Below are positions 1-4,828 of a stretch of 5,275 bases of DNA, piece by piece. A model generated the notes under the pieces. It was not told the origin of the DNA. It did no database searches and worked only from the letters and a program-made list of their open reading frames with translations. The DNA is from Aquificaceae bacterium (lineage in GTDB: Bacteria; Aquificota; Aquificia; Aquificales; Aquificaceae). The position numbers and the translations under genes were made by a program. Each line of letters begins with the position of its first letter. Positions within the stretch are counted from its first letter, which is position 1. Where the stretch lies: positions 1 to 5,275 of the forward strand of contig WGFS01000067.1 in assembly GCA_015492115.1 (NCBI GenBank), given 5' to 3'.

Positions 1-92
1 ACCTTATACTTATAGGAGTTCCCGCTTTGGCCCTGACGATCGTCCTCCTTCTATCCAGGAAAGAGAAGAAGTCCGTCCATGGGGAACTTTAA
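1..92 (+). CDS. C-terminal end of a membrane protein (partial, 5' end outside window)
   Basis: An open frame enters from the left edge (first full codon at position 3) and stops at TAA 90-92, giving 29 visible residues. The first 18 or so (LILIGVPALALTIVLLL and neighbours) form a hydrophobic segment typical of a last transmembrane helix. A basic tail follows (SRKEKKSVHGEL), consistent with a cytoplasmic C-terminus under the positive-inside rule. The stop lies 14 bp inside the next gene, a HlyD-like adaptor, so the two are probably translated as a unit. This arrangement suggests a transporter subunit, for example an efflux or ABC-type permease, but too little is visible to name a family. I am confident that it is a real gene tail and unsure of its function. 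Confidence 0.6.
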   Translation, partial: LILIGVPALALTIVLLLSRKEKKSVHGEL

Positions 93-585
93 GGGCGTAT
101 TTTTACTGTTACTCCTGCTATCCCTCACATTTGCGGGGGAGCTGAAGGTTTACTCTATAGTAAAAGGAAAGGTAATAAAGGTCCACGTCAAGGAAGGCCA
201 GAAGGTAAAGAAGGGACAACTCCTCATGGAGATAGACCCCTCCCTCTACCTTGCAGAGAAGGAGAGGCTTCTCGGAAAGAAGAAGGAGATAGAGGCGAGG
301 CTCTGGAAGGTAGAGAGGGACTACAATAGGCTTAAAGAGCTCTTTGAAAGGGATCTCCTTGCGGAGAGCACCTTTGAGAACAAGAAGATAGAGTACGACA
401 CCCTAAAGGCACAGCTCCAGCAGGTTGAGGGGGAGCTAAAGAGGGTGAATACCCTTATCTCCTATACCAGGATCGTTGCCCCCTTAGACGGGAGGGTTTT
501 CAGAATTCTCACACCCGAAGGGTCCTACACGAACGGAGAGCTCCAGCCTCAGCCCGTCTTACTTCTCAGACCGATTGGAAGGTAA
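79..585 (+). CDS. Short HlyD-family periplasmic adaptor (membrane fusion protein-like)
   Basis: This encodes 168 residues. Residues 1-19 are a signal peptide: a short basic N-terminus, a leucine-rich core and a cleavage-like site after FA. Residues 30-53 are the first half of a biotinyl-lipoyl domain (GKVIKVHVKEGQKVKKGQLL). Residues about 55-128 are a charged helical hairpin rich in Lys, Glu and Leu. Residues 131-148 (RIVAPLDGRV...EG) are the second lipoyl half. Such proteins bridge an inner-membrane pump and an outer-membrane channel in efflux or secretion. Family members are usually 300-400 residues; this one stops right after the lipoyl domain, without the beta-barrel and membrane-proximal domains. 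No lost domain is evident downstream, because an unrelated coiled-coil gene begins within a few bases. An upstream purine run (AGGAAAGAG, 57-65) may serve as ribosome binding site. The pump partner may be the membrane protein that overlaps its start. Confidence 0.8.
   Translation: MGNFKGVFLLLLLLSLTFAGELKVYSIVKGKVIKVHVKEGQKVKKGQLLMEIDPSLYLAEKERLLGKKKEIEARLWKVERDYNRLKELFERDLLAESTFENKKIEYDTLKAQLQQVEGELKRVNTLISYTRIVAPLDGRVFRILTPEGSYTNGELQPQPVLLLRPIGR
577..583 (+). promoter_or_regulatory. Ribosome binding site for the coiled-coil gene
   Basis: GGAAGGT lies at the very end of the adaptor gene, 12 nt before ATG 596. It supports ATG 596 over the in-frame TTG at 575, which has no purine-rich site at a suitable distance. 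The spacing is somewhat long, so the TTG start is not excluded. Confidence 0.4.
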
Positions 586-595
586 AATATTTTTC

Positions 596-1117
596 ATGAA
601 CACGGTAAAGGTCATAACGGGGGAGATCAGGAAGCTCAGGGACAGGATATCCAAGGTTGAGGAGGCTCTCAAGCACATCCCTAAGGAGATAACCGAGCTT
701 GAGACCCAGCTTGAGACTGTAAGGAACGCCCTCTCCCAGAAGGAGGGTGAGTCACTTGAGGTAGTGAGGGAGATAAGGAGGCTTGAACACGAGTTCACAG
801 AGCTAAAGCAGAAGATCTTTTACCACGACAAGTACCTGAGGAAGGCGGACTCTCCGGGGGAGTACGAGAGGCTGATTAGGGAGAGGGAGAAGCTCACCTC
901 AAAGGCTTTTGAACTGAGCAACAGGATAGCGGAGCTGAGATCTAAATACGACCAGCTCAAGGCTGAGGAGTTTGACCTTTTCCAGAGGGAGCATGAGATA
1001 GAAGGCGAGCTCTACAGGAAGAAGAAGGAGTACGGGGCGCTCCTGAACGAGCTAAGGGGTCTTACCCAGCTCCTTGAAAGGAAAGTAAGGGAGATAGAGG
1101 AGAAGTTCAACCTTTGA
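596..1117 (+). CDS. Coiled-coil protein, CT398/HP0958-like, lacking the C4 zinc ribbon
   Basis: From ATG 596 this gives 173 residues; an alternative TTG at 575 would add seven. Almost the whole protein is heptad-rich helix in two long arms joined near residues 82-92. The first arm has the pattern HIPKEITELETQLETV (27-42). The turn, KADSPGEYERLIRE (83-96), resembles the 'nvktnkEyqaLlkEie' hairpin of the family annotated as C4-type zinc ribbon domain proteins (CT398 of Chlamydia, HP0958/FlgZ of Helicobacter). Those are usually about 240 residues and end in a four-cysteine ribbon. This protein has no cysteine at all and ends soon after the second arm (REIEEKFNL). The family is linked to flagellar export and RpoN stability in epsilonproteobacteria; whether that applies here is unknown. 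The gene starts 10 bp after the adaptor and its stop overlaps the next start. A generic coiled-coil protein remains possible, since such matches are easily produced by composition. Confidence 0.7.
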   Translation: MNTVKVITGEIRKLRDRISKVEEALKHIPKEITELETQLETVRNALSQKEGESLEVVREIRRLEHEFTELKQKIFYHDKYLRKADSPGEYERLIREREKLTSKAFELSNRIAELRSKYDQLKAEEFDLFQREHEIEGELYRKKKEYGALLNELRGLTQLLERKVREIEEKFNL

Positions 1118-2172
1118 TGTCTACCCTATTCTCTGAGCTCAGGATAAGGGGGACGCTTCTCAGGAACAGGCTCGTGATGTCCCCGATGTGTATGTACTCC
1201 TCCGAAGACGGTTTCGTTTCCGACTGGCACCTCGTCCACTACCCCACGAGGGCTGTGGGAGGGGTTGGACTCATAATCCTTGAGGCTACCGCGGTTGAGG
1301 AGAGAGGAAGGATATCTCCCTTAGACCTCGGGATATACAGGGACGAGCACGTTGAAGGACTGAAGAGGGTCGTCCAGCTCTGCAAGGAGTTCGGTGCAAA
1401 GGTGGGCATCCAGCTTGCCCACGCGGGAAGGAAGGCCGAAGACTACCCTCCCTGGGAGAGGGAGAAGGTTAAGGTGAGGGGGTCAAGGGAGGCGATAGCC
1501 CCGAGTCCGATTCCCTTCGGGGAGAACTGGCTGACACCGAGGGAGATGACGAAAGAGGATATAGAGGATGTCAAGAGCTCTTACAGGAAGGCTGTCAGGA
1601 GGGCTGTTGAGGTGGGGTTTGACCTCGTGGAGATACACTCAGCCCACGGCTACCTTATACACGAGTTCCTCTCCCCCGTAGCTAACAGGAGAGAGGACGA
1701 GTACGGAGGTTCCTTTGAGAACAGGGTGAGGTTCCTCTTGGAGGTTGTCAGGATAGCGAGAAAAGAACTCCCAGACAGCGTTCCACTCTCCGTGAGGATC
1801 TCAGCGGTGGACTACGTTGAAGGAGGCTGGATCCTTGAGGAGAGCGTGGAGCTCGCAAAACTCCTGAAGGAGGAGGGTGTGGACCTCATAGACTGCTCCT
1901 CTGGGAGGATAGCTCAGGAGGAGAGCTTCACAGAGTACCCAGGACATCAGGTTCCCTTTGCGGAGAGGATAAGTAGGGAAGCGGGGATTGGAACGATAGC
2001 GGTGGGAATGATAAGGACCTACGAGCAGGCGGAAGAGATAGTCTCCAACGGGAGGGCGGATCTCGTGGCGATAGGGAGGAAGTTCCTGAGAGACCCCTAC
2101 CTCCCACTCAGGTGGGCGAAGCAGGCGGGGGTTAAAATGGAGGTACCGAGGCAGTACATCAGAGCCTGGTGA
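1117..2172 (+). CDS. Old yellow enzyme, YqjM/thermophilic-type ene-reductase (NADH:flavin oxidoreductase)
   Basis: This 351-residue FMN-dependent TIM-barrel enzyme should reduce activated C=C bonds of enones, enals, maleimides or quinones using NAD(P)H, in the cytoplasm. It matches the YqjM class closely. The N-terminal motif NRLVMSPMCMYSS carries the redox-tuning Cys25 and Tyr27. IQLAHAGRK contains Gln99. EIHSAHGYLIHEFLSP contains the substrate-binding pair His174/His177 and Tyr179. DEYGGSFENR, LIDCSSG and VAIGRKFLRDP form the FMN phosphate-binding side. The C-terminus QYIRAW contains Arg349, equivalent to the arginine finger that reaches into the neighbouring subunit in YqjM-type enzymes. 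Residues 109-122 look like an insertion compared with YqjM. ATG 1117 overlaps the previous stop (TGATG); a TTG one codon earlier is possible. The dehydrogenase gene follows after 12 bp, so an enone-to-alcohol or electrophile-detoxifying pair is plausible. Confidence 0.95.
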   Translation: MSTLFSELRIRGTLLRNRLVMSPMCMYSSEDGFVSDWHLVHYPTRAVGGVGLIILEATAVEERGRISPLDLGIYRDEHVEGLKRVVQLCKEFGAKVGIQLAHAGRKAEDYPPWEREKVKVRGSREAIAPSPIPFGENWLTPREMTKEDIEDVKSSYRKAVRRAVEVGFDLVEIHSAHGYLIHEFLSPVANRREDEYGGSFENRVRFLLEVVRIARKELPDSVPLSVRISAVDYVEGGWILEESVELAKLLKEEGVDLIDCSSGRIAQEESFTEYPGHQVPFAERISREAGIGTIAVGMIRTYEQAEEIVSNGRADLVAIGRKFLRDPYLPLRWAKQAGVKMEVPRQYIRAW

Positions 2173-2179
2173 GGAGGTG
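2173..2179 (+). promoter_or_regulatory. Ribosome binding site for the alcohol dehydrogenase gene
   Basis: GGAGGTG directly follows the TGA stop of the ene-reductase gene and lies 5 nt before ATG 2185. It fixes the dehydrogenase start and shows co-translation in one operon. Confidence 0.75.
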
Positions 2180-2184
2180 CTGGG

Positions 2185-3198
2185 ATGAAGGTGGCGGTCT
2201 GTAAAGAGCCTAAGAAACCCCTCGTCTTTGAGGAGTGGGACGTGCCCGAGATAAACGATGATGAGGTTCTCATAAAGGTTCACTACTGCGGGGTCTGCCA
2301 CAGCGACCTTCACATAGTTGACGGAGACTGGGATGACTGGGTGAGCTACCCCACGGTTCCCGGACACGAGGTTGCAGGGATAGCGGTAAAGGTTGGTAGG
2401 AATGTGAGCTGGATAAAGGAGGGAGACCCTGTCGGGATGCCCTGGATATACTCCTCCTGTGAGGTCTGCGATTACTGTGTTGATGGGGACGAGCCCCTGT
2501 GTCCGAACCACGAGATAACTGGGATAACCAAGCAGGGGGGTTACGCGGAGTACATGAAGGCACCGGGGAGGTTCGTGACCAGGATACCGGAGAACCTGGA
2601 CTTAGCCTACTCTGCTCCTCTATTCTGTGCGGGAGTTACCGTGTACTCCGCCCTGAAGCGTCTGAACATAAAACCCGACGAGCTCGTTGCGGTTCAGGGG
2701 ATAGGAGGTTTAGGACATCTCGCCCTTCAGTACGCCAAGGCTATGGGTGCGAGGGTTGTAGCCATAAGCCATTCTTCAAAGAAGGAAAAGCTTGCAAGGG
2801 AGCTCGGAGCGGACTACTTCATAGACACTTCAAAGATAGACCCGGCGGAGGAGCTCAGGAAACTGGGAGGGGCGGACGTTATACTGACCACGGTTTTCAA
2901 GGCTGAAGCTATACAGCCTCTTGTGGAGGGTCTCGCCCCAAGGGGAAGGCTCTCGGTGGTGGGAGCTGCACAGGAGCCCATACAGGTTGCTCCCTTTGAC
3001 CTCATCACCAAGAGGATAGTAGTTACCGGCTCCGCGGTGGGTGGAAGGAAGCTCCTGAGGGAGACCCTCCGGTTCTCCGCAGACTTCGGGATAAAGCCCC
3101 TCATAGAGGTCCACCCCTTTGAGAAGGTGAACGAGGTTCTGGACAGGGTAAGGAAAGGAGAGGTGGAGCTGAGGGCGGTCCTCAAGATGGTTCAGTAG
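2185..3198 (+). CDS. Zinc-dependent medium-chain alcohol dehydrogenase (CAD/AdhP-like)
   Basis: This 337-residue cytoplasmic enzyme of the medium-chain dehydrogenase family should interconvert alcohols and aldehydes or ketones. Catalytic zinc ligands are visible at Cys38 (CGVCHSDLH), His61-Glu62 (PGHEVAG) and Cys148 (LFCAGVTVYSAL). A structural zinc site is formed by Cys92, Cys95, Cys98 and Cys106. The Rossmann nucleotide-binding motif is GIGGLG at 172-177. The second beta strand ends in ISHSSKK (194-200) with no acidic residue at the usual NAD-selecting position. This leans toward NADP(H), as in cinnamyl-alcohol-dehydrogenase-like members, but it is only an inference. Length and motif order are complete. 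It is the last gene of the left operon; its TAG lies inside the 3' end of the opposing regulator gene. Substrate cannot be deduced; aldehydes or products linked to the adjacent ene-reductase are reasonable candidates. Confidence 0.95.
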   Translation: MKVAVCKEPKKPLVFEEWDVPEINDDEVLIKVHYCGVCHSDLHIVDGDWDDWVSYPTVPGHEVAGIAVKVGRNVSWIKEGDPVGMPWIYSSCEVCDYCVDGDEPLCPNHEITGITKQGGYAEYMKAPGRFVTRIPENLDLAYSAPLFCAGVTVYSALKRLNIKPDELVAVQGIGGLGHLALQYAKAMGARVVAISHSSKKEKLARELGADYFIDTSKIDPAEELRKLGGADVILTTVFKAEAIQPLVEGLAPRGRLSVVGAAQEPIQVAPFDLITKRIVVTGSAVGGRKLLRETLRFSADFGIKPLIEVHPFEKVNEVLDRVRKGEVELRAVLKMVQ

Positions 3199-3535
3199 AA
3201 GCCTGCACAGAGCCCACCTCCTTCATGTATCTCTCACCCCACCTGTGCATAGCGTTGAATATATCCTCCAGACTCCTCCCCAGCTCTGTCAGGCTGTACT
3301 CAACCCTCGGGGGGACCTCCGGATAGACCTTCCTCTTCACCAGTCCCGCCTTCTCCAGCTCTCTGAGCTGTTTCGTAAGCATCTTCTGGGTTATCCCCGG
3401 GATTGACCTCTGGAGCTGGGAGAACCTCTTCGTCCCGGACATCAGTTCCCTGAGGATCAGGAGCTTCCACTTCCCGCTTATCAGCTCTATAACGAGCTCC
3501 ACGGGGCAGTGGTACTTCCTGCCATTCAGCTCCAT
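3182..3535 (-). CDS. HxlR-family (DUF24) winged-helix transcriptional regulator
   Basis: This 117-residue DNA-binding protein acts as a dimer in known family members. The N-terminus shows the family signature with a cysteine (Cys10) in HCPVE, followed by ISGKWKLLILRELMSG. The helix-turn-helix is about residues 36-62, with recognition helix ITQKMLTKQLRELEKAGLV, and the wing is about 66-82 (KRKVYPEVPPRVEYSLTELG). In Bacillus regulators such as YodB and CatR the equivalent cysteine senses quinones and other electrophiles; conservation of Cys10 makes a similar role plausible here. It is the only minus-strand gene, lying between two plus-strand operons. Its start is fixed by a strong AAAGGAGG site, and a dyad next to it suggests autoregulation. 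Probable targets are the divergent operon at 3639 and perhaps the ene-reductase/dehydrogenase genes, but no matching site was seen before the latter. Confidence 0.93.
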   Translation of the reverse strand: MELNGRKYHCPVELVIELISGKWKLLILRELMSGTKRFSQLQRSIPGITQKMLTKQLRELEKAGLVKRKVYPEVPPRVEYSLTELGRSLEDIFNAMHRWGERYMKEVGSVQASTEPS

Positions 3536-3540
3536 GCCTT

Positions 3541-3548
3541 CCTCCTTT
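3541..3548 (-). promoter_or_regulatory. Ribosome binding site of the HxlR regulator gene
   Basis: On the minus strand this reads AAAGGAGG, 5 nt before ATG 3535-3533. It is a near-ideal Shine-Dalgarno site that decides the regulator's start. Confidence 0.8.
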
Positions 3549-3567
3549 AGTATCCTAAAGGATAGTA
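3548..3567. promoter_or_regulatory. Inverted repeat, likely operator of the HxlR regulator
   Basis: The two 9-bp arms TAGTATCCT and AGGATAGTA flank a 2-bp AA centre. They are reverse complements except at one position, and the inner 6 bp (TATCCT/AGGATA) match perfectly. The repeat touches the regulator's ribosome binding site and overlaps a minus-strand -10-like TATACT (positions 3569-3564). A dimer bound here would block the regulator's own transcription. HxlR-family operators are typically A/T-rich inverted repeats of about this size. Binding by this regulator is inferred from position only. Confidence 0.5.
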
Positions 3568-3569
3568 TA
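3564..3569 (-). promoter_or_regulatory. Possible -10 element for the HxlR regulator gene
   Basis: The minus strand reads TATACT (5 of 6 match to TATAAT), 28 nt upstream of the regulator's ATG. No good -35 hexamer stands at the usual distance, so the promoter may be weak. Confidence 0.35.
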
Positions 3570-3587
3570 TGACATTAAGGTAAGTAC

Positions 3588-3615
3588 TTGACAGAGTTTC
3601 TGCAAGGGTTAGAAT
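3588..3615 (+). promoter_or_regulatory. Sigma-70-type promoter of the membrane protein/CDGSH operon
   Basis: A perfect -35 hexamer TTGACA (3588-3593) is followed after 16 bp by the -10-like TAGAAT (3610-3615, 5 of 6 match). Transcription would start near 3621-3623, leaving a short leader of roughly 16-18 nt that includes the ribosome binding site. The 8-bp palindrome AAGTACTT (3582-3589) overlaps the -35 element and could be a second protein-binding site. The strong hexamers suggest a promoter held down by a repressor, with the adjacent HxlR regulator as the obvious candidate. Confidence 0.6.
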
Positions 3616-3624
3616 TAACTTCAC

Positions 3625-3631
3625 AAGGAGG
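3625..3631 (+). promoter_or_regulatory. Ribosome binding site of the small membrane protein gene
   Basis: AAGGAGG stands 7 nt before ATG 3639 and fixes that start. Confidence 0.75.
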
Positions 3632-3638
3632 GTGAGCC

Positions 3639-4061
3639 ATGGGAGTTATAAGGGGAGTAAACTTCTGGAGTTTCCTCTTCGCCTCCCAGATGGGAGGGTG
3701 GGCTATGGTAGTTCTTGACGCGGATTACGCAAAGTGGGTCGGGCTTTTCGGGCTCTTCCCCGGAATAAAGGACCCCAAGTGGGTCTTTCACCACCAGGTT
3801 GACGCAACCCTCTTCTCCATACCCCTCGTCCTTCCTCAGGTGTGGAACAGGCTCCCGGGACCCGGGATAGTCAAGGGGCTTATATACGGCGTGCTCTGGC
3901 ACGTATTCGTGGTTGTGGTTTCGGTTATAGGTTCCGTTGGAAGCGCTGTCTGGTTTCAGAAGCCAATGCCTTTCAGCGCCCAGGTCTCCCTGTTCATACT
4001 CCACCTCGTGTGGGGTGGAGTTATAGGATTTCTGTACAACCCACCCGAGGAAAAAACTTGA
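3639..4061 (+). CDS. Small polytopic membrane protein of unknown function
   Basis: This encodes 140 residues with about four predicted membrane segments: roughly 9-27, 48-68, 78-103 and 114-133. There is no clear cleavable signal peptide. Histidines fall in or beside these segments (His51, His52, His88, His122), as do several tryptophans and glycines. The C-terminal pattern LFILHLVWGGVIGFLY resembles the last helix of small integral membrane proteins annotated only as domains of unknown function (DUF6789-like), but the match is from memory and weak. The histidines could bind a metal or haem, although no haem-binding signature is complete. The gene leads an operon with a CDGSH iron-sulfur protein, a methyltransferase and a dioxygenase. 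It has the strongest promoter in the window and lies divergent from an HxlR regulator, which suggests a redox or stress-linked role. The reading frame is well supported by its ribosome binding site; function is not assignable. Confidence 0.75.
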   Translation: MGVIRGVNFWSFLFASQMGGWAMVVLDADYAKWVGLFGLFPGIKDPKWVFHHQVDATLFSIPLVLPQVWNRLPGPGIVKGLIYGVLWHVFVVVVSVIGSVGSAVWFQKPMPFSAQVSLFILHLVWGGVIGFLYNPPEEKT

Positions 4062-4070
4062 AGGAGGTGA
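4061..4070 (+). promoter_or_regulatory. Ribosome binding site that fixes the CDGSH gene start
   Basis: AAGGAGGTGA, complementary to the 16S rRNA 3' end over its whole length, lies 5 nt before ATG 4076 and begins in the stop codon of the preceding gene. It shows that the open frame extending upstream to 3842 is not part of the CDGSH protein. Confidence 0.85.
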
Positions 4071-4075
4071 GTATC

Positions 4076-4270
4076 ATGGCGAGACTCGTCAAGTGCACCG
4101 AGAAGGGTCCCTACAAGCTTGAAGCTGGGGACGAGACCTACTACATTTGCAGGTGCGGTCTCTCAAAGAACCAGCCCTTCTGCGACGGCTCTCACAAGAA
4201 GACCAAGGACGAGGAAGAGGGCAAGCTCTACATATACGACGAGAATTCCAGGGTGGAGGTGGGTCCCTGA
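4076..4270 (+). CDS. CDGSH-type [2Fe-2S] iron-sulfur protein (mitoNEET-like domain)
   Basis: This 64-residue soluble protein is built around one CDGSH domain. The motif CRCGLSKNQPFCDGSH spans residues 25-40 and supplies the characteristic three-cysteine, one-histidine ligands Cys25, Cys27, Cys36 and His40 of a labile, redox-active [2Fe-2S] cluster. Proteins of this family transfer electrons or clusters and respond to redox state and pH; bacterial single-domain members have few defined partners. The sequence before the motif (KGPYKLEAGDETYYI) is also typical. The size fits single-domain bacterial members. It starts 14 bp after the membrane protein gene and ends directly before the methyltransferase start, so all three are likely made from one mRNA. 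A role as electron or cluster donor to the neighbouring membrane protein or dioxygenase is an inference from position. Confidence 0.93.
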   Translation: MARLVKCTEKGPYKLEAGDETYYICRCGLSKNQPFCDGSHKKTKDEEEGKLYIYDENSRVEVGP

Positions 4271-4828
4271 ATGGTCTTCAAGTTCCCCGAGGAGAACTGG
4301 CAGGTTCTTCTCAACCCCGAGAGGGAGAGCTGGCAGAGCGTTGAGGAGTTCTTTAAGGTAGTAAAACCAAAAGGGGATGAGGTCTGGGCGGACATTGGCT
4401 GTGGTCCGGGCTACTTCACCCTGCCACTCGCAAGGAGGGTAAAGAAGGTTTACGCCATAGACTCCTCTCCCTTCATGCTCTCCAAGTGCCTTGAGAGAGC
4501 GAAAGAGGAAGTGCTTGGAAACGTAGAGACTCTCGGGTGCGACGAGGAGAGAATCCCCCTCGGTGACAAGAGCATTGACGTTAGCCTACTTGCAAACCTC
4601 TTCCACGAGCTCTTAAAACCAGAAGATTTTATAGAAGAGGTCAGGAGGATAACAAGAGAAAGGGTGATAATCGTGGACTGGCACCCCGTCCCTTCACCCG
4701 CAGGTCCTCCTCTTGAGGAGAGAGTGCCCAAGGAAGAGGTCCTCAGGTTCATGGAAATGAGAAGGTTCAGGCTCTTAGAGGACAGCCCCGTATTCCCTTA
4801 CCACTACCTCCTGATCTTTGAGCCATGA
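4271..4828 (+). CDS. Class I SAM-dependent methyltransferase
   Basis: This encodes 185 residues with a Rossmann-type methyltransferase fold. Motif I is ADIGCGPGYFTL (40-51), which binds S-adenosylmethionine. The acidic ribose-binding residue at the end of the second strand is Asp64 (VYAIDSSPFML). IPLGDKSIDVSLLANLFHEL (95-114) covers the motif II/III region, as in Methyltransf_11 and UbiE-like members, and RVIIVDWHP follows. The protein is short and lacks an extra substrate domain, so the methyl acceptor (small molecule, quinone precursor, metalloid or protein) cannot be told. Near the C-terminus, SPVFPYHYLLIFEP is typical of small type 11 methyltransferases. ATG 4271 directly follows the CDGSH stop, with GGAGGTG at 4255-4261 as ribosome binding site. 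The stop overlaps the next start (ATGA). Neighbouring a ring-cleavage-type dioxygenase, an aromatic substrate is possible but unproven. Confidence 0.92.
   Translation: MVFKFPEENWQVLLNPERESWQSVEEFFKVVKPKGDEVWADIGCGPGYFTLPLARRVKKVYAIDSSPFMLSKCLERAKEEVLGNVETLGCDEERIPLGDKSIDVSLLANLFHELLKPEDFIEEVRRITRERVIIVDWHPVPSPAGPPLEERVPKEEVLRFMEMRRFRLLEDSPVFPYHYLLIFEP

Noticed and set aside
575..595. TTG start for the coiled-coil gene, adding seven residues
   Set aside because: There is no purine-rich site at a suitable distance, while GGAAGGT precedes ATG 596. It remains possible but is less likely.
1801..2511. 236-residue minus-strand open frame
   Set aside because: It lies antisense to the end of the ene-reductase and start of the dehydrogenase, both with full catalytic motifs. 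Its translation shows no recognisable domain and its length is a by-product of codon bias.
2499..2906. 135-residue plus-strand frame inside the dehydrogenase gene
   Set aside because: It is out of frame with conserved zinc and nucleotide-binding motifs of the dehydrogenase, and the translation is Arg/Gly-rich shadow sequence.
2814..3185. Two minus-strand open frames opposite the dehydrogenase C-terminal half
   Set aside because: Both are antisense to a well-supported gene and have no recognisable domain or clear ribosome binding site.
3180..3260. Bidirectional terminator between the converging genes
   Set aside because: The coding regions overlap, and I found no GC-rich stem followed by a T run there.
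3621..4004. 127-residue minus-strand open frame over the membrane protein gene
   Set aside because: The plus-strand gene has a promoter, a strong ribosome binding site and membrane segments. The antisense translation is low in structure and would start inside the coding region.
3842..4075. Long N-terminal extension in frame with the CDGSH protein
   Set aside because: It overlaps the membrane protein gene in another frame, its translation looks like shadow sequence, and a perfect ribosome binding site at 4061-4070 marks ATG 4076 as the true start.
4450..4752. 100-residue minus-strand frame opposite the methyltransferase
   Set aside because: It is Ser-rich shadow sequence lacking any motif; the plus-strand frame has all SAM-binding motifs.
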